Shown in pieces: positions 17,499 to 26,509 of a stretch of DNA of 60,318 nucleotides. The notes beneath the pieces are model-generated. The model worked only from the letters and a program-made list of their open reading frames with translations. It was not told the origin of the DNA and made no database searches. Where the stretch lies: positions 1-60,318 of the forward strand of contig CANHWG010000009.1 in the NCBI GenBank assembly GCA_947464335.1, given 5' to 3'. A program made the translations under genes and the position numbers. Positions within the stretch are counted from its first letter, which is position 1, and every line of letters begins with the position of its first letter. Origin of the DNA: Flavobacteriaceae bacterium (lineage in GTDB: Bacteria; Bacteroidota; Bacteroidia; Flavobacteriales; Flavobacteriaceae).

Positions 17499-18866
17499 AT
17501 GGCTGCACAACAAACAGGAAGATATTCTAAATATATTAGACCGATAAATATTATTTTCGATCTAATTATAATTACAGTATTAAGCGCATATTTCTTCAGA
17601 GAATTAGGGCTTAATCAGCTATATTATATAGGATATCAGACATTTACCTGGATTTTGATTGCCATACTTGTTAAGTTTTATGAGGTATATCGTTTTACTA
17701 CCCCTGTTGAAATTATATCCAAATTATTAAAACAGTTCTCGGTTTTTTTATTAGTGGTTATTGCCTTTTTTCCGTTTGCAAAAACAGTAATTTTTAGCGG
17801 AAAAGCAATTGCTATTTTTATGACTATCAGCTTTTGTATCATTGTCACTTTTAAATATTTTTGGTTTTTTTACTTAAAGAAATACAGATTAGTAACCGGA
17901 AGTAATTTTAGAAACGCCGTAATAATTGGGTATACACCGGAAGCAATTAGACTTAAAGAAGTTTTTGATAACAGAAAAGATTATGGGTATCGATTTTTAG
18001 GATTCTTTTCTGATAAAAAACAAAATCCTGAAGTAAAAGGAAAAGTAGAAGATTTGAAACGATTTGTTTTAGAAAATAAAGTGGATGAAATATACTGTTC
18101 TTTAAATGAAATTTCAAACGAAAAGCTCAAAGAGTTAGTAGAGTTTGCCGATGATAATGCAAAGACAATTAAATTCATTCCTGATACTAAGGAAATATAT
18201 TCTAAAAACCTAAAGATTGATTATTACGAATTATTTCCAGTTCTTTCGTTACAAAAAACACAACTTCATAATCCATATATTAAAGGCGTTAAAAGAGTTT
18301 TTGATATTTGTTTTTCTTTATTGGTAATTATTTTATTGTTATCATGGCTTATACCTTTGTTAGCTCTGTTAATTAAATTAGAATCAAAAGGCCCGGTGTT
18401 TTTTAAACAAGGAAGACCAGGAATAGACGAAAAAGAATTCTTTTGCTATAAATTTCGTTCGATGCAAGTTAATGGATTTACCGAAAAAGAAGCTTCTAAA
18501 AACGACCCAAGAGTAACAAAAACAGGGAAGTTTATGAGAAAAACGAGTATAGATGAATTGCCTCAATTTTTTAATGTTTTACTGGGCGATATGTCGGTTG
18601 TAGGACCAAGACCTCACTTATGGTCTCAAAACAAAGCTTATGCTAGTAAAATAAAGAAATACATGGTGCGTCATTATGTCAAACCAGGAATAACAGGGCT
18701 GGCTCAGGTAAAAGGATTTAGAGGCGAAATTGAAACCGAAGAAGATATGGTAAACCGAATAAAGCTTGATGTTTTCTACATAGAAAACTGGTCGTTGATA
18801 ATGGATTTAAAGATTATTTTCCAAACGGTTTTTAATATTTTTAAAGGAGAAGATAAAGCGTATTAG
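17499..18866 (+). CDS. Polyprenyl glycosylphosphotransferase (initiating sugar-phosphate transferase)
   Basis: A 455-residue membrane enzyme of the WbaP/WcaJ type that starts repeat-unit assembly by transferring a sugar 1-phosphate to undecaprenyl phosphate. There are four N-terminal helices (about 15-135), a Rossmann-like segment near 145-240 (NAVIIGYTPEAIRL), one further hydrophobic segment at about 270-292, and the C-terminal catalytic domain. The latter contains GPVFFKQGRPG, KFRSM, TGKFMRKTSIDELPQ and MSVVGPRPH, including the Asp-Glu pair of the active site. Its stop overlaps the convergent GT4 stop by 4 bases. Confidence 0.95.
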   Translation: MAAQQTGRYSKYIRPINIIFDLIIITVLSAYFFRELGLNQLYYIGYQTFTWILIAILVKFYEVYRFTTPVEIISKLLKQFSVFLLVVIAFFPFAKTVIFSGKAIAIFMTISFCIIVTFKYFWFFYLKKYRLVTGSNFRNAVIIGYTPEAIRLKEVFDNRKDYGYRFLGFFSDKKQNPEVKGKVEDLKRFVLENKVDEIYCSLNEISNEKLKELVEFADDNAKTIKFIPDTKEIYSKNLKIDYYELFPVLSLQKTQLHNPYIKGVKRVFDICFSLLVIILLLSWLIPLLALLIKLESKGPVFFKQGRPGIDEKEFFCYKFRSMQVNGFTEKEASKNDPRVTKTGKFMRKTSIDELPQFFNVLLGDMSVVGPRPHLWSQNKAYASKIKKYMVRHYVKPGITGLAQVKGFRGEIETEEDMVNRIKLDVFYIENWSLIMDLKIIFQTVFNIFKGEDKAY

Positions 18867-20047
18867 AAAACACCTTTACTAATTAGTGTTTTTATTTGTT
18901 TGTCTAAATCAAAAACGTGTTGTGCATGTGTTAAAATTCCTTTTTTCATTAAATCCAATTCATGTTTTTCTAATAAAGCAATTGCTTTTAATTTTTCATT
19001 TAAATCTATATAGTTTCCAACTTCCGCAACCCATCCCAATTTGTTTTCATTTACAATATTTTCTCCTTCACCACCACCAAAATAAAGAATAGGAAAGCCA
19101 AGAGAGCCATATTCGAAAATTTTAGAGGGGACTGATCCGTAAATTCTAGTTTTTAAAGGAACAATAGCAATATCAAATGATTGTAAAGTTTCATGTAATT
19201 CTTTTCGATCTAGCATACCATGAAAGAAAATTTTAGTCTCTTTTTGACGTGAAATAAAACTCTCTATTTGATTTTTTTCAGCACCATCACCAAATAGGTG
19301 TACTTCAAGATTTAACCCATTTAATTCCATTTTTTGGCACATCTCTAAAACTCCTTGTGCAATACCAAGAAGGCCAGCATAGAAAATTTTTATAGGTTGA
19401 TTTTCTTTGGTGTTCAATTCCATTTGAGAAATGCGATGCTCCGGAAAATTGCGATATAACATGCAATTTTTATCAGGAAAAATAGTATGAACGTGCGTGA
19501 TAATCTCGTTAGACTGCCCAATAATTATAATGGCTTTTTTATATATAAAACGTTCTAAATACAATGAAAATCTATGTGATAATGACTCTTTTTTTAAAGC
19601 GTTCAATTCAATTGCCGCTAAGGGCCACAAGTCAGAAACATTTAATATTATTTTCTTATTTTTTAATGACAATACCAAAACAGAAATAAAAGAGAGTACT
19701 AATGGAGGTGATTGAACGATTACTTTTTTAGGGGTATTATAAAACAATAAATAAAAAAACAAACTAAATGAAAATGACAGAACAGAAAGAATTCTAACAA
19801 AAATATTTTTACTGACACTAGGATAAATCCATAACCTTTTTACAGTGATATTTTCTCTATTTTCAACAACGGAAAATTTACCTTTGTACTCTTCAAACAA
19901 TTCACCTTTAGGGTAATTTGCTAAAGGACAAATTACGGTAACAGTATAATTATTTTGATTTAGTTTTAAGGCAAGCTGCTCAATTCTATTGGCAGCCGCA
20001 CCTTTTTCTGGCGGATAATAATTGGATATAATTAGTATTTTTTCCAT
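18863..20047 (-). CDS. Family 4 glycosyltransferase (WcaI-like)
   Basis: A 394-residue GT-B enzyme. The N-terminus ISNYYPPEKGAAANRIEQLAL is typical of GT4 enzymes with a Glyco_trans_4_4 domain. A hydrophobic segment around 85-130 probably anchors it to the membrane. The C-terminal half shows FYAGLLGIAQGVLEM, IFFHGMLDRKELHE and PSKIFEYGSLGFPILYFGGGEGENIV, where the usual EX7E is replaced by a KxFEY type loop common in this subgroup. It is downstream of wecB on the same strand (57-base gap). The sugar transferred is not known. Confidence 0.9.
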   Translation of the reverse strand: MEKILIISNYYPPEKGAAANRIEQLALKLNQNNYTVTVICPLANYPKGELFEEYKGKFSVVENRENITVKRLWIYPSVSKNIFVRILSVLSFSFSLFFYLLFYNTPKKVIVQSPPLVLSFISVLVLSLKNKKIILNVSDLWPLAAIELNALKKESLSHRFSLYLERFIYKKAIIIIGQSNEIITHVHTIFPDKNCMLYRNFPEHRISQMELNTKENQPIKIFYAGLLGIAQGVLEMCQKMELNGLNLEVHLFGDGAEKNQIESFISRQKETKIFFHGMLDRKELHETLQSFDIAIVPLKTRIYGSVPSKIFEYGSLGFPILYFGGGEGENIVNENKLGWVAEVGNYIDLNEKLKAIALLEKHELDLMKKGILTHAQHVFDLDKQIKTLISKGVF

Positions 20048-20090
20048 TTATGCTGAAATTGTTTCTTGCGTTAATCGCTCCGCTCGTGTC

Positions 20091-20106
20091 AGCATCTGTT
20101 GATGCT
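20091..20106 (-). other. Short perfect hairpin at the wecB stop codon
   Basis: AGCATC-TGTT-GATGCT forms a 6-bp stem that includes the wecB stop at 20105-20107. No T-run follows on the minus strand, so it is not called a terminator. Confidence 0.4.
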
Positions 20107-21190
20107 ATGTGTTTAACAGAATATTGATAATGCGTTCTGATGCTTTTCCGTCCCAAAGTTCTGGGATGCTTGCTTTTTTAGGGCCATTTTTTAGAAACTC
20201 TCCAAATACTATTTCTAGATTTTCAATAGAAGTTCCAACTAAAGTGTTCGTCCCGATAGTTTCCGTTTCAGGCCTTTCCGTATTGTTTCGCATCGTAAAA
20301 CAAGGAATACCCAATACAGTTGTTTCTTCTGAAATTCCACCAGAATCTGTTATCACTGCAAAACTATTTTTTATCAAATACATGAAATTCAAGTAACCTT
20401 GAGGTTCAACAAATAAAATATTTTTCAGATTTAAATTTGTTTCACCTAAAATAGCTTTAGTTCTGGGGTGAATAGGGAAAACAATTTTTTTATTACCCAC
20501 CATTTTATCAATTCCTTCAAGTAGACGGAACAGCGATTTTTCTTGGTCTACATTGGCAGGGCGATGTAATGTTAAGATAATATAATTTCCAGTCTCAAGC
20601 TGAAATTCATTCCAAAAAGAAGGAGCAGTAATTCGGCCTATATTTTGATATAAAGTATCAATCATTACATTCCCAACAAAATGAACGGTTGAAGGATCGG
20701 CACCGTATTTTAACAAATTTTCTCCAGCCCACGTTGTGGTTGTAAAAAAGTAATCGGTAATGCTATCGGTAATAATTCTGTTAATTTCTTCGGGCATAGT
20801 CATATCGCCCGAACGAATTCCCGCTTCAACATGTGTTACTTTTATATTTAGTTTTTTTGCCACAATGGCACATGCCATGGTCGAGTTAACATCACCAACA
20901 ACTAAAACCAAATCACACGGGTTAATCAATAGTTCTTGCTCAAAAGCGACCATAATTGCGGCAGTTTGTACTGATTGAGATCCACTTTTCACTTCCAAAT
21001 TAGCGTTTGGATGAGGAATGTTTAGCTCTTCAAAAAATGTATCACTAAGGTTTTTATCATAATGCTGGCCAGTATGAACCAAACGATAAGAAATAGAAGC
21101 ACCTTCCTTTTGCTTTTTTTCAATAGCTTTTATGATGGGTGTTATTTTGATAAAATTTGGTCTTGTTCCCGCAACTATAGTAATTATCAT
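20105..21190 (-). CDS. wecB: UDP-N-acetylglucosamine 2-epimerase (non-hydrolysing)
   Basis: A 361-residue GT-B-fold enzyme that interconverts UDP-GlcNAc and UDP-ManNAc, supplying ManNAc-type precursors for surface glycans. Family signatures are GTRPNFIKITPII at 8-20, VHTGQHYDKNLSDTFFEEL, VVGDVNSTMACAIVAKKL, HVEAGIRSGDMTMPEEINR, LTLHRPANVD and ITDSGGISEETTVLGIP. The minus-strand leader carries a 34-nt hairpin-containing repeat shared with trpS, 6 bases from the start codon. wecC, the usual partner dehydrogenase, is not in the window. Confidence 0.95.
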   Translation of the reverse strand: MIITIVAGTRPNFIKITPIIKAIEKKQKEGASISYRLVHTGQHYDKNLSDTFFEELNIPHPNANLEVKSGSQSVQTAAIMVAFEQELLINPCDLVLVVGDVNSTMACAIVAKKLNIKVTHVEAGIRSGDMTMPEEINRIITDSITDYFFTTTTWAGENLLKYGADPSTVHFVGNVMIDTLYQNIGRITAPSFWNEFQLETGNYIILTLHRPANVDQEKSLFRLLEGIDKMVGNKKIVFPIHPRTKAILGETNLNLKNILFVEPQGYLNFMYLIKNSFAVITDSGGISEETTVLGIPCFTMRNNTERPETETIGTNTLVGTSIENLEIVFGEFLKNGPKKASIPELWDGKASERIINILLNT

Positions 21191-21196
21191 AATTGT

Positions 21197-21230
21197 GCTA
21201 AATTTACTTGGTCTGAATTCATTTCAGAAT
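21197..21230 (-). repeat. 34-nt leader repeat, copy 1 (before wecB)
   Basis: Identical in 31 of 34 positions to 53373-53406. On the minus strand the copy at trpS folds as TTCTGAA-ATGAA-TTCAGAA; here the stem has one weaker end pair. The element ends 6 bases before the wecB ATG (21190) and fills the whole 40-base gap to the upstream gene. Confidence 0.85.
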
Positions 21231-22544
21231 CTAATTTACTAAAGAAACAAACTGTTTCAATTTTCCGCTTTTACTGCGTTCTAATTTTTTTTTCCGTGTA
21301 AAAGAAAAAGTTAATCCACTTTCTAAATAGGTGGTAATGGCTTTTTCAATGTTTTGAATCTGAATTTTGGTTAATTCTACTTCGCTTACATATTCGATGT
21401 CAAAAGTATCGATTTTGGTTTGTTTTATTATAAATTCTTTTACATTTCCATCATCTTCGATGATACTTTTAGTAACATAATAAAAAGTTAACCCAGGAGA
21501 TTTTTTTCCGCTTGGTAGCACTGCGATATCATTTGTTCTACCTATTAACTTTTTTAAAATGGGTTTTTTTAGAGTGCTTCTTTCGTCTAAAATTCCGACA
21601 TCTCCAATGTCATATCGAATGAATGGATGTGCTTTATTGTATAAAGATGTAATTACAATGCGTCCTTCTTTTCCATTTGGTAAAACAGTATTGTTTTCAT
21701 CTAAAATTTCTACATACAGTGTTTCTGAGTTTATTTGCCATTCGCCATTTGGATTTTGAAAAGCGATCAAGTCTAATTCAGAAGCGCCATATTCATTAAC
21801 AACTGGAACCCCAAATTGTTTTTCTAACAAAAGTTTATCGTCTTCGAAAAGCATTTCTGAGGTCACAACACAACATTTTAGTGTTGGGCAAATAGTTTTT
21901 AAAACAATATTTTTTTTCTGCAAAAACTTGGCAAATAAAACGATAGAAGAAGTGTAGCCATTGATATACTCAAATTTTTTATGCTGAAATTTTTTCAGAA
22001 TCTTTTCCAAAATCGTATCAGATAAATCAAAAATAGTAAATCGGTATCGATGGCTTAGCAAATCTTTGAGTCGTTCTTTTTTGTTGCTAATAAAGTCGAG
22101 AGGTATGCCATAGAAACGAGCTTGTAAGGAGGAATTAAAATCGATGCTAAACCAACCAAATCGATACATAATATTGGCCCAAGTTAAGGCATGACTAAAT
22201 TTATCTTTGGCAAAAATAAAAGGATCACCACTAGAGCCCGAAGTTTTGTTGACATAGACACTTTTAGTTGTAAATCCTTGAGAAAGTCTTTCTTGTAGTG
22301 GTTTTTGAAATTCTTTTTTAGTCATAACAGGAATCTCGTCCCAAAGTTGAACGTCTTTTTTCTCAACAAATTTTTGATAGGATTTATTGTGTTTTAAATG
22401 AAATTCAACAATTTCTTTTTTTTTCTGATTCACATAATTTGTAAAATCAGCTTCAGAAAGCGAAAGTATTTTTTTCAATTCGGCATCTGCTTCCTTCATA
22501 GGAAAACCATTTAATCGAAGCGAAAAATTAAAAAGATTAAACAT
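21231..22544 (-). CDS. CapK/phenylacetate-CoA ligase-like adenylate-forming enzyme
   Basis: A 437-residue ANL-superfamily protein. The AMP-binding P-loop region VNKTSGSSGDPF is at about residues 98-109, and NEYGASELDLIAF (the motif around the aromatic/ATP contact), RYDIGDVG and KKLIGRTNDIAVLPSGKK follow in the expected order. Members of this subgroup sit in capsule and O-antigen loci (CapK) and probably activate an acyl or amino-acid group that is then attached to a sugar. It is upstream of wecB on the same strand. Actual substrate unknown. Confidence 0.85.
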   Translation of the reverse strand: MFNLFNFSLRLNGFPMKEADAELKKILSLSEADFTNYVNQKKKEIVEFHLKHNKSYQKFVEKKDVQLWDEIPVMTKKEFQKPLQERLSQGFTTKSVYVNKTSGSSGDPFIFAKDKFSHALTWANIMYRFGWFSIDFNSSLQARFYGIPLDFISNKKERLKDLLSHRYRFTIFDLSDTILEKILKKFQHKKFEYINGYTSSIVLFAKFLQKKNIVLKTICPTLKCCVVTSEMLFEDDKLLLEKQFGVPVVNEYGASELDLIAFQNPNGEWQINSETLYVEILDENNTVLPNGKEGRIVITSLYNKAHPFIRYDIGDVGILDERSTLKKPILKKLIGRTNDIAVLPSGKKSPGLTFYYVTKSIIEDDGNVKEFIIKQTKIDTFDIEYVSEVELTKIQIQNIEKAITTYLESGLTFSFTRKKKLERSKSGKLKQFVSLVN

Positions 22545-22552
22545 AGCAATTA

Positions 22553-22581
22553 TAAAAAAGGGCCAACCAAAGTCAGCCCTT
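22553..22581 (-). terminator. Rho-independent terminator for the T9SS cargo gene
   Basis: On the minus strand AAGGGC...GCCCTT is followed by a run of six T. It lies 22 bases beyond the stop of the gene at 22603 and precedes the CapK-like start. Confidence 0.8.
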
Positions 22582-22602
22582 AAAATAGTATTTTATTTGT
22601 AA

Positions 22603-23922
22603 TTAATTTTTAAGAATTTTAACCACTTCAATTTTGTCTCCAGCACTTAAATTAAAGAAATAGGCACCAGTAGCAAGATTTGAAATGTCTAAAGTATTAT
22701 CCATTCCGTTTAATAATTTTGCCATCACTACTTTACCTGATAAATCAGTAATAGAAAGATTGTATGTATCAACATCAGCAACAGAAATCGTTACTGTAGA
22801 AGCAGCAGGGTTTGGAAAGACCTTAAATTTAGTTTGTGTTACATTTGAAATATCCAATTGTCCCGTTAATTTAAAAATACCATCAGTTTCTGGGTCGGTA
22901 CTGAAACTTGCACACCAACCAGTGGTTATATTTAAAAATGCGTTTGCTCCTCTTTGGTCAATTCCTGTTGGTTCAAGATCTGTCCACGAAGTTCCATTAT
23001 CTGTACTAACAGAAGTTCCTACAGGCGCAGCTGCAGAAGTTGCCACAATAGTATTGGTTCCAGGAATGTATGATAAAATTCGTCGAGTACCTGAAAAAGG
23101 AGTACCCGCAGACCATGTTTGACCACCGTTTGTAGTAGTGTAGAAAGTGTACGTTGTACCTTGAGTTCTTAAGATACACCCATTACTAGCAGTACTAAAT
23201 TTTAAACTACCACTATCAGTAGCGCTACCAAAATCTGTTAATGGAGATTGGAAGGCAGTCCAAGTTACACCTCTATCATTTGTTCTAAATATTCGGCCTT
23301 TGTTTGTAGTAAACCACATCGTATCACCAATTGCAAAATATCCACCATTGTATCCGTATTCACCACTTAAAGGATTTGGTAAAGCAGCAGCAGCTAGTGC
23401 GGTCCAAGTTGTTCCACCATCAGTTGTTCTATACATTTCATATTCACCTAATCCAGCTCCAATAGGATCTCCCATAGTAATTCCAACATTAGCATCAAAG
23501 AAGTGAACTACATTAAACCAAGAGGCGCTATTGTTATATGCAGAAGCATTTTGTTCTTGCCATGTTGTGCCGCCATCGGTAGTTTTAAAAACACCTCCTT
23601 GGCCAGCAGTACTGTCATATGCACCAACCCAGGCTGTAGTTCCATTAACTGGAGTTATGTTGCTTATGCTTAAAGCGTTATTTCCAACATCAATAGTTCC
23701 TGCAGTCCATAAAGATCCGCCATTGGTAGTTCGTGTAAACTCTTGAATGTTGTTAGTGGTAACTAAACCATCATAAGCAACAGCCCAAACAGTGTTGGCG
23801 TCTACAATTTTAATTTCGCTTAAACCTCTACTAGCAACATCAAATCCTGTTGCTTGAGAAGTCCATTGTGCATTTGTTGTGAATGAGGCAATTATACTTA
23901 ATGAAAGTAATAGTTTTTTCAT
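22603..23922 (-). CDS. Secreted beta-propeller (BNR/sortilin-like) protein with type A T9SS sorting domain
   Basis: A 439-residue exported protein. Signal peptide at 1-19 (ends TTNAQ). Residues 20-355 contain repeated TTNGG.TW / TTDGGTTW motifs (for example near 65, 115, 168 and 268), the Asp-box blades of BNR/VPS10-type propellers, also seen in photosystem stability factor-like proteins. The last 75 residues begin FKVFPNPA and continue with the LSITDLSGKVV and ISNLATGAYFF elements ending in VVKILKN, the type A C-terminal domain recognised by the T9SS. The protein is therefore likely to be on the cell surface or released. Ligand unknown. Confidence 0.92.
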   Translation of the reverse strand: MKKLLLSLSIIASFTTNAQWTSQATGFDVASRGLSEIKIVDANTVWAVAYDGLVTTNNIQEFTRTTNGGSLWTAGTIDVGNNALSISNITPVNGTTAWVGAYDSTAGQGGVFKTTDGGTTWQEQNASAYNNSASWFNVVHFFDANVGITMGDPIGAGLGEYEMYRTTDGGTTWTALAAAALPNPLSGEYGYNGGYFAIGDTMWFTTNKGRIFRTNDRGVTWTAFQSPLTDFGSATDSGSLKFSTASNGCILRTQGTTYTFYTTTNGGQTWSAGTPFSGTRRILSYIPGTNTIVATSAAAPVGTSVSTDNGTSWTDLEPTGIDQRGANAFLNITTGWCASFSTDPETDGIFKLTGQLDISNVTQTKFKVFPNPAASTVTISVADVDTYNLSITDLSGKVVMAKLLNGMDNTLDISNLATGAYFFNLSAGDKIEVVKILKN

Positions 23923-23989
23923 AATTTTTAGTTATTAAATTTAAGAGTACTAAATTACTAAAAAATGAGTAATAAAATAATTATCTCCC

Positions 23990-23997
23990 TATTTTTG
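23990..23997 (+). promoter_or_regulatory. -7 box (TATTTTTG) before purD
   Basis: TATTTTTG fits TAnnTTTG and is 39 bases upstream of the purD ATG in the divergent gap 23923-24036. The -33 TTG is not clear. Confidence 0.45.
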
Positions 23998-24036
23998 CAC
24001 AAATTCATTCTGTAAAAAATTAAAAGACATAACAAC

Positions 24037-25311
24037 ATGATAATTTTACTACTTGGTTCTGGCGGAAGAGAGCATGCTTTGGCCTATAAGATGCTTCAAA
24101 GTTCTATGTGTTCTAGACTTTTTGTAGCTCCAGGAAATGCAGGAACCGCTATTATTGCTACTAATATTTCAATAAACCCAACTGACTTTCCAGCTATTAA
24201 AAACTTTGTTATTCAAGAAAAGGTTGATATGGTAGTGGTAGGACCAGAAGATCCTTTGGTTTTAGGAATTTATGATTATTTTAAAAATGATTTATCAATA
24301 AATCATATCCCAGTAATCGGACCATCAAAAGTGGGTGCGCAATTAGAAGGAAGTAAAGAATTCGCTAAAGAGTTTTTAGTAAAACACAATATTCCGACGG
24401 CTGGTTATGATAGTTTTACAGAAGAAACCGTTGAAAAAGGATGCGATTTCTTAGAAACATTACAACCGCCTTATGTTTTAAAAGCCGATGGATTAGCTGC
24501 CGGAAAAGGTGTATTAATTCTTCAAGATTTAGCAGAAGCTAAAACAGAATTAAGCAATATGCTAGTTCATGCTAAATTTGGCGCAGCAAGTACTAAAGTT
24601 GTCATAGAAGAATTTCTAGACGGAATTGAGCTGAGTTGTTTTGTTTTGACCGATGGTAAAAACTATAAAATTTTACCAACTGCCAAAGATTATAAACGAA
24701 TAGGTGAAGGCGATACTGGTTTGAATACTGGCGGAATGGGAGCAATTTCACCCGTTCCTTTTGCCGATAGAATCTTGATGGATAAAATTGAAAGCCGAAT
24801 CGTAAAACCAACTATTGAAGGTTTACAAAAAGACGGAATCGAATACAAAGGATTTATTTTTATTGGATTAATTATTGTAAAAAATGAGCCAATAGTTATT
24901 GAATATAATGTGAGAATGGGTGATCCAGAAACCGAAGTAGTGATGCCGAGAATTAAGACAGATTTAGTCGATTTATTTAAAGCAGTTTCTATTGGTAAAT
25001 TGGATGAGATTGATTTAGAAATTGACCCAAGAAGCGCCACAACCGTGATGTTGGTTTCTGGAGGTTATCCAGAAGACTATGAAAAAGGTTTTGTGATTTC
25101 AGGCATAGATAATGTTGAGGATTCTCTAATTTTTCATGCAGGCACCAAATTAGAAAACGAAAAAGTTACTACTAACGGAGGAAGAGTTTTAGCGATTACT
25201 TCTTTTGGAAATGATTTTCAAGAAGCCATAAAAAAATCTTACCAAAATATAGATCAACTACATTTTGATAAGATGTATTATAGAAAGGATATTGGTCGCG
25301 ATTTACTTTAA
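24037..25311 (+). CDS. purD: Phosphoribosylamine-glycine ligase
   Basis: A 424-residue ATP-grasp enzyme of de novo purine synthesis that joins glycine to 5-phosphoribosylamine. It shows the N-terminal LLLGSGGREHALAYKM, VVVGPEDPLVLGIYD, the ATP-grasp core (VLKADGLAAGKGVLI at about 148-162, VIEEFLDGIELSCFVLTDG) and the metal-binding EYNVRMGDPETEVVMPR. Length and motif order are normal. Its 3' end overlaps the convergent DUF6341-like stop by 9 bases. No other purine gene is adjacent. Confidence 0.96.
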   Translation: MIILLLGSGGREHALAYKMLQSSMCSRLFVAPGNAGTAIIATNISINPTDFPAIKNFVIQEKVDMVVVGPEDPLVLGIYDYFKNDLSINHIPVIGPSKVGAQLEGSKEFAKEFLVKHNIPTAGYDSFTEETVEKGCDFLETLQPPYVLKADGLAAGKGVLILQDLAEAKTELSNMLVHAKFGAASTKVVIEEFLDGIELSCFVLTDGKNYKILPTAKDYKRIGEGDTGLNTGGMGAISPVPFADRILMDKIESRIVKPTIEGLQKDGIEYKGFIFIGLIIVKNEPIVIEYNVRMGDPETEVVMPRIKTDLVDLFKAVSIGKLDEIDLEIDPRSATTVMLVSGGYPEDYEKGFVISGIDNVEDSLIFHAGTKLENEKVTTNGGRVLAITSFGNDFQEAIKKSYQNIDQLHFDKMYYRKDIGRDLL

Positions 25312-25533
25312 GAAAGAATGAGCGGTTGTATCTTGATTTTCTTCGTTATTGTCTTGATGTGCTTTTAATTCGTTACACCAATACACAATATATTTGCAAC
25401 AAACAATCACCAAAGCCCAACTAACGATGTTAGCTAACCACCAATTGCTTAACTCTAATGAACGAAGTAAATCAAGTGGTTTGAATAAAAAATCTACAAA
25501 TAATGTTTGTATACCTTCAAAAAATGCTCTCAT
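25303..25533 (-). CDS. Small membrane protein (DUF6341-like)
   Basis: A 76-residue protein starting MRAFFEGIQTLFVDFLFKPLD, which I recall as the start of a flavobacterial family (DUF6341). A hydrophobic segment spans about residues 32-52 (SNWWLANIVSWALVIVCC), followed by a polar tail rich in Asn, Asp and Glu. The frame is open further upstream to 25620, but that extension overlaps the divergent gene start at 25580 and adds residues unlike the family, so the ATG at 25533 is chosen. It is convergent with purD. Function unknown. Confidence 0.75.
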   Translation of the reverse strand: MRAFFEGIQTLFVDFLFKPLDLLRSLELSNWWLANIVSWALVIVCCKYIVYWCNELKAHQDNNEENQDTTAHSFLK

Positions 25534-25579
25534 TTTATAAAATGTTATATTTACAAGCACAAATGTATAAAATATCCTT

Positions 25580-26509
25580 ATGATAACAAGTGTTTTTAAA
25601 AAATCTACGATAGTTAACAATATTCTGATTGTAGTTTTACTATTAACCTTCTTTTTTTTATTTCAAATGAGTGGTTCATTAAAGATTGATACTGTTAATG
25701 AATATTCTAACATTGCCATACGATTATTACTTATAGGACTCTCTTTTTTCCTTGTAACCTTTACGGTAAAAAAAAGTAATTTAACAAAAGATAGTAGTTA
25801 TACACTGTTATTTTTTCTTTTCTTTTTAATAATTTTCCCTACGGTATTGGTAAATACAAAATTATTGTTTGCTGATTTTTTTCTTCTTTTAGCCATAAGA
25901 AGATTAATTTCATTACAATCTTTAAAATTTCCAAAAGAAAAGATTTTTGATGCTTCAATGTGGATTTTTATCGCTAGTTTATTTCATTTTTGGTGCATCT
26001 TATTTATTCTATTAGTCTATATTTCCATTTTCTTTCACGTTTCTAGAGATTATCGAAATTGGCTATTACCATTTGTAGCTTTTTTTGCCACTTCAATAAT
26101 ATTTATGGCTGCAGCTTTGGCTTTTGATCAAAGATGGATAAATCATATTATTAATCAAACTCAAACTAATTTTGAACTTAATTATTTTACTAATAATTAT
26201 CAAAACATCGCATTATCGTTTTTTGTAGTTATTGGGTTGTATTTTTTATTGTCTTTGTTGCTATCATTAACCAATAAGCCATTAATTTTACAGGCATCGT
26301 ATAAGAAAATGATTTTCGGATTTTTAATCGGAGTAACTATTTTTTTAATCTCACCCGAGAAAAACAATGCATTATTGATTTTTACATTTATGCCATTGTC
26401 GGTTATGTGTACCACAAATATTGAATATTCCCAAAGTCAAATGTATCAGGAAATAGTATTGTTAATTCTAATTATTGGCTCTTTTCTTTGCTTTTTTACG
26501 CAATTATAA
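25580..26509 (+). CDS. Polytopic membrane protein (DUF6427-like)
   Basis: A 309-residue protein with about nine hydrophobic helices and few polar residues. The overall pattern, starting MITSVFKKSTIVNNILIVVL and with LLFADFFLLLAIRRLISLQ in the first third, fits the flavobacterial family I recall as DUF6427. It is transcribed divergently from the small DUF6341-like gene (46-base gap) and convergently with upp, whose stop it overlaps by 6 bases. The paired placement with DUF6341 and next to upp recurs in related genomes as far as I remember. No function can be read from the sequence. Confidence 0.7.
   Translation: MITSVFKKSTIVNNILIVVLLLTFFFLFQMSGSLKIDTVNEYSNIAIRLLLIGLSFFLVTFTVKKSNLTKDSSYTLLFFLFFLIIFPTVLVNTKLLFADFFLLLAIRRLISLQSLKFPKEKIFDASMWIFIASLFHFWCILFILLVYISIFFHVSRDYRNWLLPFVAFFATSIIFMAAALAFDQRWINHIINQTQTNFELNYFTNNYQNIALSFFVVIGLYFLLSLLLSLTNKPLILQASYKKMIFGFLIGVTIFLISPEKNNALLIFTFMPLSVMCTTNIEYSQSQMYQEIVLLILIIGSFLCFFTQL

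Noticed and set aside
20048..20104. Terminator between wecB and the GT4 gene
   Set aside because: A 6-bp stem is present at the wecB stop but no T-run follows; read-through into the GT4 gene is likely.
3000..22550. Mobile island or prophage carrying the polysaccharide genes
   Set aside because: No integrase, transposase, tRNA target or flanking direct repeat was found, and base composition is not visibly different from the neighbours.
22685..23746. Open frames on the plus strand inside the T9SS cargo gene
   Set aside because: They are antisense to repetitive TTNGG/Asp-box coding sequence on the minus strand and have no family features; the minus-strand protein has a signal peptide and T9SS domain.
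25534..25620. Longer N-terminus for the DUF6341-like protein
   Set aside because: It would overlap the divergent gene start at 25580 and adds residues not expected for the family.
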